From Paraburkholderia monticola (GTDB lineage Bacteria; Pseudomonadota; Gammaproteobacteria; Burkholderiales; Burkholderiaceae), in NCBI RefSeq assembly GCF_001580545.1, contig NZ_LRBG01000031.1, forward strand, positions 62,001 to 126,000: a stretch of 64,000 bases of DNA. The letters run 5' to 3'. Within the stretch, counting starts at the first letter, position 1, and every line of letters starts with the position of its first letter. Position numbers and translations under genes: made by a program. Positions 62,647 to 64,000 of the stretch are shown piece by piece. Below the pieces are notes generated by a model. It saw nothing but the letters and a program-made list of their open reading frames with translations, did no database searches and had not been told where the DNA came from.

Positions 62647-63342
62647 TTACAGCCTTTTCATTCCAGCCGGCCGGTCACGCAGCAGCAGGGGCATCAAACG
62701 CCGGTTGGCTGTTTGCGCCGCCCACTCGCAATACGCGGCGCTGCCGAGTACCCAGCCATTGAGCGTCGACTGAATCAGGTGATCGACCTCGGATTCGTCG
62801 AGAGGCTGTGCGCCCAGCGCGCGATAAGCCTGGTGACGCGCGAGCGGTGTATCGCCGAGTGCCCGGTAGAGTGGATGGTCCTTGATGAAGCTATCGACAC
62901 GCAGCCCGACGTGGTGCGTGTAACTCGACCACGGGTAATTTCCCGGCTCGGCGACGAGGTGCTTGCGCACCGGCGCATGATCGATGACCTGACTCGCAAG
63001 CAGACAATACCGATCGGGCTCGATCACCGTTGCCCGGTACTCGCCACGCCACACCGTACCGCGACGTCCGTGGCGGCGGTTGAAGGTCTCGACATAGCGA
63101 CGCCCGACCGCCTGCATCGCCATTGCCACGCTCGACTCGTAGGCAGGCGTGACGAGCAACTGGACCGCGTCAGGCATCAGCACCCACGCGTGGACGGCCA
63201 GATCGGCGACGCGCGCGGCGTCCGCCAGGCAGGCGAGGAAGTATAGATAGTCGCCTTCATCGAGGAAGGCGGGCCCCTTGAGCCCGTGCAAAATTACGTG
63301 CTGCGGTTGTTCCGGAACGTAGTGCCGTGCAAGCCTTGTCAT
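62647..63342 (-). CDS. RAYT/Y1-transposase-like protein with a lost HUH motif
   Basis: A 231-residue relative of REP-associated tyrosine transposases (IS200-like Y1 fold). The framework is conserved: PEQPQHVILHG at the N terminus, HAWVLMPDAVQLLVTP, and RRYVETFNRRHGRRGTVWRG carrying the nucleophile tyrosine (Tyr83), then NYPWSSY. Active members have H-hydrophobic-H (as in MPNHVHLL) to bind the metal; here that spot reads DAVQ (58-61), so both histidines are gone. It is either an inactive relic or a protein kept for DNA binding. The ATG at 63342 matches the family start; the frame runs to 63447. Confidence 0.82.
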   Translation of the reverse strand: MTRLARHYVPEQPQHVILHGLKGPAFLDEGDYLYFLACLADAARVADLAVHAWVLMPDAVQLLVTPAYESSVAMAMQAVGRRYVETFNRRHGRRGTVWRGEYRATVIEPDRYCLLASQVIDHAPVRKHLVAEPGNYPWSSYTHHVGLRVDSFIKDHPLYRALGDTPLARHQAYRALGAQPLDESEVDHLIQSTLNGWVLGSAAYCEWAAQTANRRLMPLLLRDRPAGMKRL

Positions 63343-63660
63343 GCTGAATTGACCGGAAATCCTGGGTGAGAACGCGACCCGACAGGTATCGGACTCGCGA
63401 CGATTTATAACGCGGGTATAGGAAGAAATTCTATCGATCACGCGCATACGTTTGCGTCGCGAAAAGGCCTTTTTTCTGGCCTCTTTTCGATGATTTGACG
63501 ATCGCTAACAACGTCTTTTCTGGCCCCGCTGAATAACGGCGCCACACGGTCACGTCAGCGGGAAACTGGTGCCATATCGAGCGGTGGTTCAATCAGTGAC
63601 TACGCTCTCCCGCCCTGCGCCTTAAAATGGGCTGATCGAGTTACGCACGGATATATCTAG
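63343..63660. other. Divergent interval upstream of the RAYT-like gene
   Basis: These 318 bases lie between the RAYT-like gene and the gene at 63661 and hold no supported gene. CCCGCTGA (63525-63532) and TCAGCGGG (63555-63562) form a perfect 8-bp inverted repeat with a 22-base loop. RAYT genes are commonly flanked by REP hairpins, so this is worth comparing with 61673-61733, although the two stems differ in sequence. Confidence 0.45.
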
Positions 63661-64000
63661 ATGAAAGACGCTTTCGAACGACGCGCGTTGCTGTTGCACC
63701 TCGGCGACGCGCTGCAAGCAATGGCTGCGGCGCTCGCCGCCAACGTCACGCACGTCACGGTGCGCGATCTGATCAATGCCGACACACAGCTCGGCTCCTA
63801 TGCATGGCTTGTCGCCGTATCACCGGACATGAGTGCTGCGGACTTCGCGAAACGCGTAAGCGCGTCGTTTGCCGCATGGCCCGCGCAATTACTGGAAGAG
63901 AAGGTCGACTATGCGCAACTGGCGCTCGTCGTGCGCGGCAATCTGTTCGCGGACGACCCAACGGGCTGGCAAGCGTATGTCGACGCGCTAAAGCGCGAGG
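63661..64000 (+). CDS. Unrecognised protein, 5' part only (cut by the window end)
   Basis: An open frame of 113 codons runs from the ATG at 63661 off the right edge without a stop. It begins MKDAFERRALLLHLGDALQA and continues with VTHVTVRDLINADTQLGSY and SFAAWPAQLLEEKVDYAQLA. It is soluble and alpha/beta in character; codon choice matches the host. I do not recognise the family. No strong ribosome binding site is visible (GGATATATCTAG precedes the ATG). Confidence 0.7.
   Translation, partial: MKDAFERRALLLHLGDALQAMAAALAANVTHVTVRDLINADTQLGSYAWLVAVSPDMSAADFAKRVSASFAAWPAQLLEEKVDYAQLALVVRGNLFADDPTGWQAYVDALKRE

Overview
The window is about 64 kb of GC-rich DNA from a betaproteobacterium of the Burkholderia group, most likely Paraburkholderia or Caballeronia. 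This is inferred from family content: a Burkholderiales-type porin, DUF3562- and DUF4148-type small proteins, a PhaB reductase, many LysR regulators and a type VI secretion cluster. No rRNA, tRNA, CRISPR array or intact insertion sequence was seen.

Layout. (1) 5-9054: the end of a type VI secretion operon, tssJ-tssK-tssL-tssM-tssA, chained by ATGA start/stop overlaps and followed by an unrecognised gene with two hydrophobic stretches. TssM has no Walker A loop. (2) 9224-16715: an organosulfur cluster with an acyl-CoA dehydrogenase-like enzyme, a sulfonate-type binding protein, a LysR regulator, and a coupled operon of flavin monooxygenase, class II aldolase, thiol dioxygenase and a protein with four rhodanese domains. 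(3) 16891-23009: a LysR regulator divergent from split indolepyruvate oxidoreductase genes that flank an aromatic-acid type MFS transporter. (4) 23026-30591: a GntR regulator and a catabolic run it probably controls (HpcH aldolase, aminotransferase, porin, kynureninase-like enzyme, amino acid permease, KynB-like cyclase), with three GAATTC-centred palindromes in the divergent promoter. (5) 30625-32113: pstS without its partners, behind a clear Pho box, then a DUF3562 gene.

(6) 32124-39168: regulator/effector pairs: LysR with a DHA2 exporter, TetR with a metallo-beta-lactamase fold hydrolase, LysR with an alpha/beta hydrolase. (7) 39193-43796: a complete branched-chain amino acid type ABC importer on the minus strand. 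(8) 43797-52125: a gene-poor stretch holding a universal stress protein, a LacI regulator, a GGDEF-EAL protein, phaB and several very small genes. (9) 52160-56051: a sugar-type ABC importer without an ATPase gene, ending in a PI-PLC-like phosphodiesterase. (10) 56594-61303: a second branched-chain type importer with both ATPases fused in one polypeptide. (11) 61337-64000: a small membrane protein, a GNAT acetyltransferase, a Y1-transposase (RAYT)-like protein whose HUH histidines are replaced, and a gene cut by the window edge.

Most of the window is transport, catabolism and local regulation, typical of a versatile soil or plant-associated organism. The points most worth following up are the four-rhodanese/thiol dioxygenase operon, the GntR regulon and its operator array, the phosphodiesterase-linked importer without an ATPase, the HUH-less RAYT relative near an inverted pair of REP-like hairpins, and the strong hairpins found between the binding-protein gene and the permease genes of both branched-chain importers.
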